Positions 17,571-26,572 of a stretch of DNA of 64,000 nt are shown here, in pieces. Position numbers and translations under genes: made by a program. A model generated the notes under the pieces. The model saw only the letters and a program-made list of their open reading frames with translations. It made no database searches and was not told the DNA's origin. Within the stretch, counting starts at the first letter, position 1, and each line of letters starts with the position of its first letter. Origin of the DNA: DASYTH01 sp035942955 (GTDB lineage Bacteria; Actinomycetota; Actinomycetes; Mycobacteriales; Pseudonocardiaceae); assembly GCF_035942955.1 (NCBI RefSeq), contig NZ_DASZCQ010000160.1:1-64000 (forward strand), read 5' to 3'.

Positions 17571-17616
17571 GACAATCATCCTAGTAATTACGGCGCGAAT
17601 TTCCGACTCGGGACAC
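16956..17616 (-). mobile_element. Internally deleted IS630-family element
   Basis: The right end GACTCGGGACAC followed by TAG (17607-17619) matches the end of the IS630 remnant at 8934; a weaker inverted match (GTCGTGAGTC) lies near 16965. The transposase keeps its N-terminal DNA-binding half and a few C-terminal residues while the catalytic core is missing, so the element could only move with help from another copy. It separates the ThDP 3'-end array from the AurF-type operon. Confidence 0.65.
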
Positions 17617-17754
17617 TAGTTGGATACGGCGTTTGGCTTCAGTGGTAGCTAAGTCGGACCCAAGTGGGCTGGCTCATTCTGCATACGAGCGATCTGTCAG
17701 CTTCAAATCAGCTGGGTGCTGGCGGACCTCAAAACACCTATTTGGAGTAATCGT

Positions 17755-18777
17755 ATGTTGGACACCGACGCCCACTCATCCGCGCGGGCCGGGAACGGCG
17801 ACATGTCGCGCACCCGGATGATGATTGACCTGCTCGCCAGGAACTGGCCTCGCCGGGCCCAGGTGAAGAAGGCTGAGCTAGAGCCGCTCTTCGTCCCGGG
17901 TCAGGAGGACTTCCTGGAGAACCTGTTGCCGTTTCGGGACATTTCGCATTTTCAGTCATGCTCGCCCGAACTCAAATCACGGGTACTGAGCTGCGGTTGG
18001 CTGATGTACAACGCGAAGACCCTGCAGATCGAGAGCGAGATCGTCAACCCGACCTGTCTCGACATCATGTCCGGGCAGTTGCCGGGTCTGAACGAGGAGA
18101 GCTCCCAGCTCGCCGTCAGCGAGGCCATGGTGGACGAGGTCTATCACATTCACCTGGTCGAGCGCGCGAGCCGGCTCACCCGCCGGCACCGCGGGCTGGA
18201 ACACATTGTCATTCCGGAATTCAACCTGGTGCGGCACATGCGGCGGCGGCAGGACGAGTTCAGTGAGCCCTGGCAGAAGCGGATGGTCCTGTTCGCCACC
18301 GCGGCGGTTTCGGAGATCTTCTTCAGCGACTACCTGCTGCTGCTGAGCGACGCCGAGGAGATCCAGCCGTTCAACCGGATGACCACCGCCGCGCACCGGC
18401 ACGACGAGATGGTGCACGGCCCCCTCTTCCGGTCGCTGACCGAGCTCTTCACGGCCGAGCTGACACCGGCCGAGCTGGCGCTGTTCGCCGAGCTCCTGCC
18501 CGAGCCGGTGACCTGGTTCGCGGATCGGGAGCTGGACATCTGGCTGGCGCTGCTCGAGCAGATCGAGTTTCCCAACGCCGAAGAGATGATCCGGGAGACC
18601 CGCGGCGCGGGCGCCGTGGACCTGACCGCCCTGGACTACTCCGGTGTGACCTCGATGGCGCGGGAGTTGGGCATGTTGGAGAACGCGGCCTGCCGTGAAG
18701 CGTTTCTCCGCCGCGGCCTCGAGCTCGACGCCCAGCCGGTGCCGGCGCCTCGGCCGTCCGGCGGGGGATCGCCGTGA
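17755..18777 (+). CDS. AurF-type diiron N-oxygenase (p-aminobenzoate N-oxygenase family)
   Basis: A 340-residue member of the AurF family, soluble diiron enzymes that oxidise aryl or alkyl amines to hydroxylamine or nitro groups. Iron-ligand helices are visible: EAMVDEVYHIHLVE (Glu and His), an EHIVIPEFN helix, AVSEIFFSDYL, and AAHRHDEMVHGPLF with the closely spaced His residues. The start at ATG 17755 has GGAG at 8 bp; upstream in-frame sequence is not conserved. The next gene, a PDR-type reductase, overlaps by 4 bp and would supply electrons. First gene of a three-gene operon behind an IS630 relic. Substrate unknown. Confidence 0.85.
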   Translation: MLDTDAHSSARAGNGDMSRTRMMIDLLARNWPRRAQVKKAELEPLFVPGQEDFLENLLPFRDISHFQSCSPELKSRVLSCGWLMYNAKTLQIESEIVNPTCLDIMSGQLPGLNEESSQLAVSEAMVDEVYHIHLVERASRLTRRHRGLEHIVIPEFNLVRHMRRRQDEFSEPWQKRMVLFATAAVSEIFFSDYLLLLSDAEEIQPFNRMTTAAHRHDEMVHGPLFRSLTELFTAELTPAELALFAELLPEPVTWFADRELDIWLALLEQIEFPNAEEMIRETRGAGAVDLTALDYSGVTSMARELGMLENAACREAFLRRGLELDAQPVPAPRPSGGGSP

Positions 18778-19787
18778 CGACGGACACGGCGTTCGCGACG
18801 GCGCTGCACGAGCGCACCGCCCTTCTCGAGGTCAGGCAGCGACGCACGGCGGCGGACGGTGTCCTGTTGCTGACCCTCGCCGACCCGTCCGGGCGGGACC
18901 TGCCCGCCTGGACGCCGGGCGCACACATCGATCTCGTCCTCCCGGACCTCGACCTGACCCGGCAGTACTCGCTGTGCGGTGATCCGGCCGACCGGTCCGA
19001 GTGGCAGATCGGCGTGCTCCAGCAGCCGGACGGCCGCGGCGGGTCGCGGTACGTGCACGAGGCGCTCCAGGTCGGCGCGAGCGTCGAGGTCCGGGGGCCG
19101 CGAAACAACTTCCCGTTGCTCCCGGCCGAGCGTTACCTGTTCATCGCCGGCGGCATCGGCATCACCCCGATCCGGCCGATGATCGCGGCGGTGACGGCCG
19201 ACGGCCGGCCGTGGGAGCTGCTGTACGGCGGGCGCAGCCGCCGGTCGATGGCCTTCCTCGAGGACCTTGCGGCCTACGGCGACCGGGTGCGGGTGCATCC
19301 GGAGGACGAGGCGGGCCTGCTGCCGCTGGCCACGTTCCTCCTCGATCTCACCGCTGAGCTCGAGAACCCGCTTGCCGTCGCGCTGCCGGACTGCCTGGTC
19401 TACTGCTGCGGGCCCGAGCCGTTGCTCAAGGCGATCGAGGACTGGTGCTCCGGTTGGCCGCCCGGCATCCTGCGCACCGAACGGTTCGCCGCCCGCCGCG
19501 ATCCCTCCGGGCAGGGGGACACGGGCTTCGACGTGGTGTGCAACCGTTCCGGGCTCACCCTGCACGTCCCCGCGGGCCGGTCCATCCTCGAGGTCGCCGA
19601 GGCGGCCGGCATCCCGGCCCTGTCGGTGTGCCGCGAAGGCGTTTGCGGGACGTGCGAGACCGTCGTCGTCGACGGCCGTCCGGAACACCGCGACTCGCTG
19701 CTCACCCCGGCCGAACGGGAGGCCGGCCAGACGATGATGATCTGTGTCTCACGCTCGTCGAGCGCACAGCTGGTACTGGACCTCTGA
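18774..19787 (+). CDS. PDR/VanB-type reductase (FMN/NAD domains plus plant-type 2Fe-2S)
   Basis: A 337-residue phthalate-dioxygenase-reductase-like protein. The N-terminal flavin domain has TRQYSLCG (flavin binding), the middle NAD domain FIAGGIGITPIRPMI, and the C-terminal ferredoxin domain CREGVCGTCE with a later Cys, the four ligands of a plant-type 2Fe-2S cluster. It passes electrons from NAD(P)H to an oxygenase. The GTG start overlaps the stop of the AurF-type gene (GTGA), so translational coupling is likely, and it is the obvious electron donor for that N-oxygenase. Confidence 0.92.
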   Translation: MTTDTAFATALHERTALLEVRQRRTAADGVLLLTLADPSGRDLPAWTPGAHIDLVLPDLDLTRQYSLCGDPADRSEWQIGVLQQPDGRGGSRYVHEALQVGASVEVRGPRNNFPLLPAERYLFIAGGIGITPIRPMIAAVTADGRPWELLYGGRSRRSMAFLEDLAAYGDRVRVHPEDEAGLLPLATFLLDLTAELENPLAVALPDCLVYCCGPEPLLKAIEDWCSGWPPGILRTERFAARRDPSGQGDTGFDVVCNRSGLTLHVPAGRSILEVAEAAGIPALSVCREGVCGTCETVVVDGRPEHRDSLLTPAEREAGQTMMICVSRSSSAQLVLDL

Positions 19788-19798
19788 CGGAGGGGCTC

Positions 19799-20530
19799 AT
19801 GAAGGACACGACGAGGAGGGAGGTCATCGCCGTCCGGCACGTCGCTTTCGAGGACCTGGGACTGTTCGAGGAGGTGCTGACCGAACGCGGCTTTCGGGTC
19901 AGGTACGTGGATGTCGCGCGCGATCACCTCCTGCAGCAGCTCCGGGAGAGCGATCCGTCGTTGCTGGTCCTGCTCGGCGGACCGGTCAGCGCCTATGAGG
20001 ACGAGAGTTATCCGTTCCTCAAGGCGGAGAAGGCACTCGTCCGGGACCGGGTGGCCCGCCGGCGGCCGTTGCTGGGAATCTGCCTGGGCGCTCAGGTGAT
20101 CGCGTCCGCGCTGGGCGCCCGGGTGTACCCGGCGCGGCCGAAGGAGATCGGCTGGGCGCCGGTGCAGCTCACCGAGGCGGGAGCCGGCTCGCCGCTGGGC
20201 GAGCTGACCGGGCCGGTGCTGCACTGGCACGGCGACACCTTCGACCTCCCCGAGGGGGCGATTCACCTCGCCTCGACGCCGGCCTACCGGAACCAGGCCT
20301 TCGCCCTCGGACCGCACGTCCTGGGGGTGCAGTTCCACCCCGAGGTATCCAGTGACGCTCAGGAGCCCTGGCTGGTCGGGCACGCCCACGAGATCGCACA
20401 CACCCCCGGGGTGACCGCAATCGGGCTGCGCGCGGCCGCCAGAGAGCAAGCCGGCATCCCGCGGCGGCAGGGCCGTCTGTTCTTCGGCCGCTGGCTCGAC
20501 TGCCTGACGCATGCTCGGCTTCTGGAATGA
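19799..20530 (+). CDS. GMP-synthase-like class I glutamine amidotransferase
   Basis: A 243-residue stand-alone GATase1 domain. The nucleophile elbow LGICLGAQ has the catalytic Cys, and VQFHPEV has the His-Glu of the triad; the strand LLVLLGGPVSAYEDE is typical of the GMP-synthase-like branch. Such proteins release ammonia from glutamine or hydrolyse or transfer gamma-glutamyl groups. Eleven bases after the reductase gene with GACGGAGGGG before the ATG, so it belongs to the AurF operon. It may supply nitrogen for, or unmask, the amine that is N-oxidised; this is inference. Confidence 0.88.
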   Translation: MKDTTRREVIAVRHVAFEDLGLFEEVLTERGFRVRYVDVARDHLLQQLRESDPSLLVLLGGPVSAYEDESYPFLKAEKALVRDRVARRRPLLGICLGAQVIASALGARVYPARPKEIGWAPVQLTEAGAGSPLGELTGPVLHWHGDTFDLPEGAIHLASTPAYRNQAFALGPHVLGVQFHPEVSSDAQEPWLVGHAHEIAHTPGVTAIGLRAAAREQAGIPRRQGRLFFGRWLDCLTHARLLE

Positions 20531-20578
20531 GCGCCGGTGTCGGACGTGCCACGCTCGGTGCCTGGGCCGGCCGGGTGG

Positions 20579-21136
20579 CTAGCACTTCTCGTGCTGGGGG
20601 GCGGAGCTGGAGGGGCCGGAGTCGAGCTTCCACGCGCCGTCCTCCATGGTGAGGGGGATGACCACCCGCCAGTGGATGCAGGGTTCGGGAAGCTCGAGGG
20701 GGGCGTCGGCGACGTCCTGGACGCTGGTGAAGCTGATCAGCACGCGGCCATCGGCGGGGCCCGTCTCGATCCGCCAGATCGCGATGCTTCCATCCTTTGT
20801 GGACCGATAGTCGGTGCGCCACTTGAGCTCGGGCTGGTTGCCGGCGCGCCGGTCGCTGACCACGGTGCGCCAGCGGGCGTAGTCCCGGGCGTTGATCGCG
20901 TCGAAGTAGGTTTGCAGGAGGCCGCGGACGGTCTCGTAGCGCGGGTGCGCGGCGGCTTCCTCGGTGGGCATCACGGTGGGGCTGCCGGGCTGGTCGCTCG
21001 GCGGGACCGTGCCGGCGCTCGGCACCGCCGCGGCGGGCGGGGCGGGCTCGGGCGAGGCGTAGACCTGCCGCGCGACCAGGCCGCCGACCGCCGCCGCCAG
21101 CAGCGCGAGCAGCACCATGGGAAGCACCCAGCGCAT
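20579..21136 (-). CDS. Conserved membrane-anchored hypothetical protein
   Basis: A 185-residue protein with one N-terminal transmembrane helix (VLPMVLLALLAAAVGGLVA, about 4-22), a Pro/Ala-rich linker to about 60, and an exported domain. The segment VRGLLQTYFDAINARDYARW is typical of the small NTF2-like proteins often found on actinobacterial cell-surface anchors. The exact function is unknown. Fifteen bases downstream of the DUF3145 gene, so probably co-transcribed. Confidence 0.7.
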   Translation of the reverse strand: MRWVLPMVLLALLAAAVGGLVARQVYASPEPAPPAAAVPSAGTVPPSDQPGSPTVMPTEEAAAHPRYETVRGLLQTYFDAINARDYARWRTVVSDRRAGNQPELKWRTDYRSTKDGSIAIWRIETGPADGRVLISFTSVQDVADAPLELPEPCIHWRVVIPLTMEDGAWKLDSGPSSSAPQHEKC

Positions 21137-21151
21137 GGGCCGAGCGTACGG

Positions 21152-21655
21152 TCAGCCGACGCGGTGCAGCCAGGTGACCGGGGCGCCGTCGCCGGCCCGG
21201 CGGAACGGCTCGAGCGCGGCGTCCCAGGAGGCGCCGAGCAGCTCGTCGACGCTGTGCGCGAACGACTCGCCGGCGCGGCTGGACGCGGCAAGGGCGCGCA
21301 GCTGATCCTCGCCGACCACGATGTCGCCGTTGGCGCTGGTGCGCGCCCGCCACAGGCCGAGGGTGGGCGCGAAGCAGTACCGCTCGCCGTCCACGCCGGG
21401 GCTGGGCTCCTCGGTGACCTCGAAGCGCAGCATCGGCCAGGCCTTGAGCGCGGACACCAGCTTGCCGGCGGTGCCGGGCTCGGCGGTCCAGGAGCACTCG
21501 GCGCGCAGCTGGCCGGGGGCCGCCGGCTGGGCGGTCCACTGTAGATCGACCCGGGTTCCAAGGGTGCCCGAAATAGCCCACTCGACGTGCGGACATACCG
21601 CAGCCGGCGACGAGTGGACGTACACCACGCCTCGGGTGTTGCCACGGGTGCTCAC
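21152..21655 (-). CDS. DUF3145 domain protein
   Basis: A 167-residue protein matching the DUF3145 family, conserved in actinobacteria, at its usual length. It begins TRGVVYVHSSPAAVCPHVEW and has the central WPMLRFEVTEEPS and the C-terminal SVDELLGASWDAALEPFRRA, all typical of the family. Cytosolic, no membrane segment. Function has not been established; conservation suggests a core actinobacterial role. Confidence 0.88.
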   Translation of the reverse strand: MSTRGNTRGVVYVHSSPAAVCPHVEWAISGTLGTRVDLQWTAQPAAPGQLRAECSWTAEPGTAGKLVSALKAWPMLRFEVTEEPSPGVDGERYCFAPTLGLWRARTSANGDIVVGEDQLRALAASSRAGESFAHSVDELLGASWDAALEPFRRAGDGAPVTWLHRVG

Positions 21656-21761
21656 TGCTGACCTCCGCTGCTCGACGAGGATCGTCTTCCCCTACGTCCT
21701 CACGAGCGGCGTGGTGTCAGGCCCTATTGTGCCCTGCCACCCTGCACTTTGGCCACATTGG

Positions 21762-23237
21762 TCACGCGTGTGCGCCGAGCAGGGTAGCCGCGGCGACCGT
21801 GTCGACCAGCCCCACCCCCTTGTCGAAGCTCGACGTGTACGGCCCGACCTGTTGGTACGCGGCGCCGTTGGTGAACTTGTACGCGGTGGACTTCAGCGCG
21901 TCCTCGATCTCCGCGGGGGTGGCCGCCGGCTTGGCCTGGAACAGCTGCGCCACGATCCCGGTGATCTGCGGGGCGGCCATCGATGTGCCGCTGATCACGT
22001 TGTACGTGCCGATGTCCAGCAGCCCCGGACCGTTGCGCGGGTCCAGGCCCGTCGAGCAGATCGGCAGGTACAGCCGGCAGGCGGAGATGATGTTCTCGCC
22101 GGGCGCGGAGATGTCCGGCCAGGTCTGCGGCCGGGTGCGGTCGCCGCGCGAGGAGAACGACGACACCTGGCCGTCGCGGGTCCCGGTGCTCAGGTCGTTG
22201 TACGAGGCGACGGACAGGATGCCCGGGGTCGGGTCCTGGCCGGGCGGGTTGGACAGGTTGGCCGTCCCGTCTTGGGCACTGTCGCCGTCGTTGCCGTTCG
22301 CCCACACGGTGACCACGCCCTCCGCGGCCAGCGCGCGCTGCAGCCGGGCGGTCGCGGAGTTGGGGTCGAACTCGCCGCCGCCGCTCGGGCCGTAGGAGTT
22401 GTTGATCACCTTGATCGGCGGGCAGGTGGCCGCCGGAACCCCGGCGCCGCACGGGGCCCGGTGGTTCTCCAGCACCCAGTTCAGCGCCGCGTCCGCGCCG
22501 ATGATCACGATCACCGCGCCGGTGGAGATGGACACGATCTTGGCGCCCGGGGCGGAGCCGCCGACCCTGGTCCCGTCGGTCAGGGTGAGCGGGCGGCCCG
22601 CGGCGATCCCGTTGACGTGGGTGCCGTGCCCGCCGAGCGCGAGCAGGTCGGTGTCCACAGTGGTCGGCACGTCCAGGATGCAGCCGGTGCCGGTGCTGCT
22701 CTCGTCGACGCAGACGCTCTTGAGGCTGCGCACCACGCGGGTCTGGCCGTCGGCCCCGCGGAACGCCGGATGGGTCGGGTCGATGCCGGAGTCGATCACC
22801 GCGACCGACACGCCGCGGCCGTCCAGCGGGCGGCCGTCTGCGCCGAGCAGGGTCTGCTGCGCGGCCAGGCTCCTGGTCGCCGTGGTGCCGGGGCTGGCGA
22901 AGAACCGGAGTGGGTCGTTGTGCTCGACGTACCGGACGCCGGGCCGCGCGCGGGCGGCCCGCACCTGGGCGGCGGTGCCGCCGGCCGCCACGACGCCGAT
23001 CCGGTCGAAGCTGGTCACCCGGGTCAGGCCGGTTGCCCGGACGGCGGCGTCGGCCGCGGCGAGGTCGGCGCCGTGCACGAGCACGGTCATCGGCAGGGCG
23101 TCGGCCGCGGTGGCCAGCAGCCCGGACAGGGAGGCGGACACCGGCGCGAGCGGGCCGGGCGCGGCGGATGCGGGCACGCCGGCGCCGAACGTGGCGGCGA
23201 CGAGCGCGGTGGCCAGGGCGGCAACCGTGGTGCGCAT
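21762..23237 (-). CDS. Secreted S8-family serine peptidase (subtilisin-like)
   Basis: A 491-residue exported protease. Residues 1-26 are a signal peptide ending ASA; about 27-110 is an inhibitor I9-like propeptide; then the catalytic domain with AVIDSGIDPTHP (Asp), GGHGTHVNGI (His) and SGTSMAAPQITG (Ser), plus the oxyanion Asn in NNSYGPSGGGEF. There is no C-terminal membrane helix, so it is freely secreted and not a mycosin of type VII systems. The start at 23237 has GGAGGA seven bases upstream. Three cysteine pairs in the catalytic domain suggest disulfides. Confidence 0.92.
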   Translation of the reverse strand: MRTTVAALATALVAATFGAGVPASAAPGPLAPVSASLSGLLATAADALPMTVLVHGADLAAADAAVRATGLTRVTSFDRIGVVAAGGTAAQVRAARARPGVRYVEHNDPLRFFASPGTTATRSLAAQQTLLGADGRPLDGRGVSVAVIDSGIDPTHPAFRGADGQTRVVRSLKSVCVDESSTGTGCILDVPTTVDTDLLALGGHGTHVNGIAAGRPLTLTDGTRVGGSAPGAKIVSISTGAVIVIIGADAALNWVLENHRAPCGAGVPAATCPPIKVINNSYGPSGGGEFDPNSATARLQRALAAEGVVTVWANGNDGDSAQDGTANLSNPPGQDPTPGILSVASYNDLSTGTRDGQVSSFSSRGDRTRPQTWPDISAPGENIISACRLYLPICSTGLDPRNGPGLLDIGTYNVISGTSMAAPQITGIVAQLFQAKPAATPAEIEDALKSTAYKFTNGAAYQQVGPYTSSFDKGVGLVDTVAAATLLGAHA

Positions 23238-23405
23238 GGGGTCCTCCTTACCGGGAACCGGGGTGTCCAACTCAACGAGTGACACCCGGACCGGTGACGG
23301 AGAAAAGTGAAGGTGATTCGGCCCAATCCATACGGCACTCATCGCGGCTCGGCGATAACGTGGGAGCCGGCCCACCCGGCAACGCGAGGGTCTGGGAGGT
23401 ACGCG

Positions 23406-24704
23406 GTGCGGCTGATTCGGCTCGGCGACGCGACATCGGACGTCGGCGTGGACGTGCGGGCGGCGCTGGCCTCGTGGGGGCGCGGCGACCCGGTCGTCGG
23501 TGGGATCGCGCTCACCGGGGTCAGGCCGCCCGGTTGCCCGCACCCGGTCGAGGCGATCGTGGTGCTGCCCCGCGGGATCCTCGTCGTGATCGGCGTGGAC
23601 CTGCCCGATCCCGCGGTCCGGCTGGACGCTCCGCTGTCCGGCCAGTGGAAGACCGACGGCTGGCCGCTGGTCCGCGGCGACGGCGCGGTGAATCCCGGGG
23701 TCGAGGCCATGGCCGTGGCCGACGCGGTCCGGGCCCACCTGGAGCGGGCCAGGGTCGAGCCGCTGCCGGTCGGCACGGTGATCGCGGTCGGCCCGTACGT
23801 GTCCCAGGTGTTCCAGCCGACCGCCGACCTGCTGCGCGGCGTGCGGATTCTGCACCCGGAGCCGATGACGCTGCTTGGCGCCGCCCGTGAGCTGGCCGTG
23901 TACCAGGGGCGGTGCTCGGTCGACGGGGCGCGGCGGATCCTGGCCGCGCTCGACGCCGGTGCCGAGCTGGATCCGGCCGAGCTGGCCGCGGAGGGTTTCT
24001 CCACCGCCGCCGCTCCGGACCTGACCGCGGCCAGCACCACGCTGATCCCGAAGGTCACCGACCCCGAGCCGGTGCTCCCGCCGCCGGTCCGTCCCGTGCG
24101 CCCGAACGGTCAGCTGCGCTGGCTGCCGGTGGGCGCGGCGATCCTGGTGGCGCTGCTGCTGCTCACCGGGATCGTGGTGGCGGTGGTGTCCGCCGGGTCG
24201 GGCGCGACCGGCGCCACCAACCCACCGGCGCCAACGGCCCCGCCGACGCCCACCGGGATCCAGGTCGACGGCGTGTCGTTCGACCCCAAGGGCAGCAGCC
24301 GGGCCGAGGACTGCGCCAACCACGCCTACGGCGACCTGCAGGTCCGGCTGCAGCGCAGCACGTGCAGCCAGCTGATCCGGCTGCGCTACGAATCCACTTC
24401 GGACAACCACAAGGCCGCGATCCTGGTCGCGGTGCTGCGCTTCCCGGACAGCGCGTCGGCCGACGAGCTGCGCGCGGTGGCGGACAAGCCGGGCAGCGGC
24501 GCGGTGTCCGACGTCTCGGTCGAGGGCACCCCGTGGCCCGACGGCGGCAAGCCGTTCTTCGAGTCGGCCGCCTACGCCAGCGGCCGGGAGGGCACCAGCG
24601 TCAAGCTGGTGCAGGCGGTCTGGATGGACCAACCGTCCACACCGGACGACAAGACGCTCAAAGGCCTGGCGACACGGGCGCTGCAGCTGCCGGTGGAGGA
24701 CTAG
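23406..24704 (+). CDS. Single-span membrane protein, hypothetical
   Basis: A 432-residue protein not assigned to a named family. Residues 1-180 form a cytosolic domain with VEAIVVLPRGILVVIGVDLP and EAMAVADAVRAHLER, somewhat like the NERD nuclease-related fold, but without recognisable catalytic residues. A transmembrane helix lies near 240-262 (LPVGAAILVALLLLTGIVVA), followed by a Thr/Pro linker and an exported domain with two Cys (ECANHAY-like AEDCANHAYGD and STCSQLIRL). GTG 23406 is preceded by GGGAGG. Divergent from the protease and convergent, with a 4-bp overlap, with the PLP enzyme gene. Confidence 0.65.
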   Translation: MRLIRLGDATSDVGVDVRAALASWGRGDPVVGGIALTGVRPPGCPHPVEAIVVLPRGILVVIGVDLPDPAVRLDAPLSGQWKTDGWPLVRGDGAVNPGVEAMAVADAVRAHLERARVEPLPVGTVIAVGPYVSQVFQPTADLLRGVRILHPEPMTLLGAARELAVYQGRCSVDGARRILAALDAGAELDPAELAAEGFSTAAAPDLTAASTTLIPKVTDPEPVLPPPVRPVRPNGQLRWLPVGAAILVALLLLTGIVVAVVSAGSGATGATNPPAPTAPPTPTGIQVDGVSFDPKGSSRAEDCANHAYGDLQVRLQRSTCSQLIRLRYESTSDNHKAAILVAVLRFPDSASADELRAVADKPGSGAVSDVSVEGTPWPDGGKPFFESAAYASGREGTSVKLVQAVWMDQPSTPDDKTLKGLATRALQLPVED

Positions 24705-25708
24705 CCGCGCACCGCGGCGATCAGCTCGGGGGCGTAGCCGAACAGGCCGGGCAGGCCACCGGTGTGCAGGAACACCACGGTCTCGTTCGCGCCGATGTCC
24801 CCGGAGCGGACCGCGTCGATCAGCGCGGCGGCGGCCTTGCCGGTGTAGACCGGATCAAGGGTGATGCCCTCCGTGCGGCCGAACAGCCGGATCGCCTCCC
24901 ACACGGCCTCGGTCGGCACGCCGTAGCCGGGGCCGAGCGCCCGGTCGGTCACCCGCACGTGATCCAGCGCCGGGACGGGCACGCCGAGCAGGGCCGCGGA
25001 TTCGGCGGCCAGGCGGCGGATGTCGGCCAGCGACTCGTCTGGCGGGTGCGACACCGACGCGGCGTCCAGGCGCACCGGCCAGTCCAGCAGCGCGGTGCCG
25101 AGCGCGAGCCCGGCGGCGGTGCCGGCGCTGCCGATCGGGCACACGATCCGGTCCGGGCCCGGATCTCCCACCTGTGACCGCAGCTCCGCCGCGGCGGCGA
25201 CGTAGCCGAGCGCGCCGACCCCGTTGGACCCGCCGACCGGCAGCGTGACCACGGACCGCCCGGCGGCCCGCGCCTCGGCGACCACCCGCCGGTAGGTGGC
25301 CGCGGTCTGCTCGTCGTCCTGGCAGATGTGCACGGCGGCGCCGTACAGCAGGTCGAGCGCGACGTTGCCGGAGCGCTCGTAGGCCTCCCCGGAACGCGGC
25401 ACGGATCTGGTGAGCACCAGCTCGCAGCGCAGCCCGAGCCGGGCGCAGGCGGCCGCGGTCTGCCGGCCGTGGTTGGTCTGCACCCCACCGAAGGTGATCA
25501 CCGTGTCCGCGCCGCCTTCCACCGCCTCGCCAAGCAGGAACTCCAGCTTGCGCAGCTTGTTGCCGCCGACGCCGAGCCCGTTCACGTCGTCCCGCTTGAC
25601 CAGGATCCGCGGCCCGCCCAGCGCCGCGGACAGGCGCGGGCACTCCTCGAGCGGGGTCGGCCAGGCGCCCAGCGCGATCCGGGCGAACCGGGACAGGTCG
25701 ACCGGCAT
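24701..25708 (-). CDS. PLP enzyme of the D-cysteine desulfhydrase / ACC deaminase family
   Basis: A 335-residue fold-type II PLP enzyme. GVGGNKLRKLEFLL holds the PLP lysine (near residue 51) and is the hallmark of this branch; FGGVQTNHGRQTAA is the phosphate/substrate loop, and the C-terminal FLHTGGLPGLFGY is diagnostic. Members cleave D-cysteine to pyruvate, ammonia and sulfide or open ACC; these cannot be separated here. GGAGG precedes the start. It may be co-transcribed with the crcB pair upstream (10 bp gap). Confidence 0.88.
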   Translation of the reverse strand: MPVDLSRFARIALGAWPTPLEECPRLSAALGGPRILVKRDDVNGLGVGGNKLRKLEFLLGEAVEGGADTVITFGGVQTNHGRQTAAACARLGLRCELVLTRSVPRSGEAYERSGNVALDLLYGAAVHICQDDEQTAATYRRVVAEARAAGRSVVTLPVGGSNGVGALGYVAAAAELRSQVGDPGPDRIVCPIGSAGTAAGLALGTALLDWPVRLDAASVSHPPDESLADIRRLAAESAALLGVPVPALDHVRVTDRALGPGYGVPTEAVWEAIRLFGRTEGITLDPVYTGKAAAALIDAVRSGDIGANETVVFLHTGGLPGLFGYAPELIAAVRG

Positions 25709-25718
25709 TCGGACCTCC

Positions 25719-26087
25719 TTACGTCGCGAACGAAGCCGTGGTCGAGTAGCCGAGGACCGCCGCGCCGATGCCGGCCACCACGGTGAACGCCACGTTGGCC
25801 ACGGCGAGGAACCGGGCCCGCTCCTGGGCCAGCCGGACGGTCTCGTAGCCGAAGGTGCTGTACGTGGTCAGCGCGCCGCAGAAGCCGGTGCCGAGGAACG
25901 CGGCCAGGTTGCCGGGCAGCGCGGTGCCGATCCCGGCGAGCACCCCGAGCAGCGCGGCGCCGGCGACGTTGACCGTGGTGGTGCCCCACGGAAACACCGA
26001 GTCGTGGCGCTGCTGGACGAACCGGTCGGCCAGGTAGCGCAGCGGCGCGCCGACCGCACCGCCGAGCGCCACCAGCAGCAGGATCAT
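25719..26087 (-). CDS. crcB: Fluoride channel subunit CrcB/Fluc
   Basis: A 122-residue four-helix membrane protein, normal Fluc length. GTGFCGALTTYSTFGYE is the signature with the TTYSTF phenylalanine and polar track; GAPLRYLADR is the N-terminal helix motif. Fluc proteins form antiparallel dimers that export fluoride. Its start overlaps the stop of a second crcB gene by 4 bp, so this is a heterodimeric pair, as in several actinobacteria. Confidence 0.92.
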   Translation of the reverse strand: MILLLVALGGAVGAPLRYLADRFVQQRHDSVFPWGTTTVNVAGAALLGVLAGIGTALPGNLAAFLGTGFCGALTTYSTFGYETVRLAQERARFLAVANVAFTVVAGIGAAVLGYSTTASFAT

Positions 26088-26572
26088 CGGGCCACCGCCG
26101 CGCGCCGGGTGGCCAGGCGGGTCAGGTGGACGCCCACCCAGACCGCCAGCACCGCGGCGGCGACCGTGCCGGCCAGGTAGGCGAGGCCGGTGAGCTCCGA
26201 TCCGGGACGGAGCAGGGCACGCACGTCCTCCGCATAGGTGGAGAACGTGGTGAACCCGCCCAGCACGCCGACGCCGAGGAACGGGCGCAGCAGCAGACTC
26301 GTCCGGTACACCTCGGTCACCAGCACCATGAGCGCGCCGATCAGCAGGCAGCCGCCCACGTTGACCAGAAAGGTGGCCAGCGGGAACCCGCCGGGCGGCA
26401 CGGCGATCGCGGCGGTCAGCGCGTAGCGGCCGAGCGCGCCGAGCGCCCCGCCGAGCGAGATGACGGCCAGCACGGCGCCGTGCGTGCGGGCGAGCTCCTG
26501 GCGCTGCTCCGGGATGTGCAGATCGATGTCCGGGTCGACCGGCCCGCCGGCCCAGTCGTGATCACCTGGCAA
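26084..26572 (-). CDS. crcB: Fluoride channel subunit CrcB/Fluc (second copy)
   Basis: About 162 residues. A cytosolic N-terminal extension (DPDIDLHIPEQRQELAR) common to actinobacterial CrcB proteins is followed by four helices with GALGRYALT and GVLGGFTTFSTYAED, the Fluc signature. The TTG start at 26572 has AAGGAGG directly upstream (spacing short, 4 bases); ATG 26626 is the alternative and would add 18 residues without family similarity. Pairs with the downstream crcB as a heterodimer. Divergent from lsr2. No fluoride riboswitch is visible upstream. Confidence 0.88.
   Translation of the reverse strand: MPGDHDWAGGPVDPDIDLHIPEQRQELARTHGAVLAVISLGGALGALGRYALTAAIAVPPGGFPLATFLVNVGGCLLIGALMVLVTEVYRTSLLLRPFLGVGVLGGFTTFSTYAEDVRALLRPGSELTGLAYLAGTVAAAVLAVWVGVHLTRLATRRAAVAR

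Noticed and set aside
21762..23237. Subtilisin as the mycosin (MycP) of the type VII locus
   Set aside because: It lacks the C-terminal transmembrane helix of mycosins and is 26 kb away among unrelated genes.
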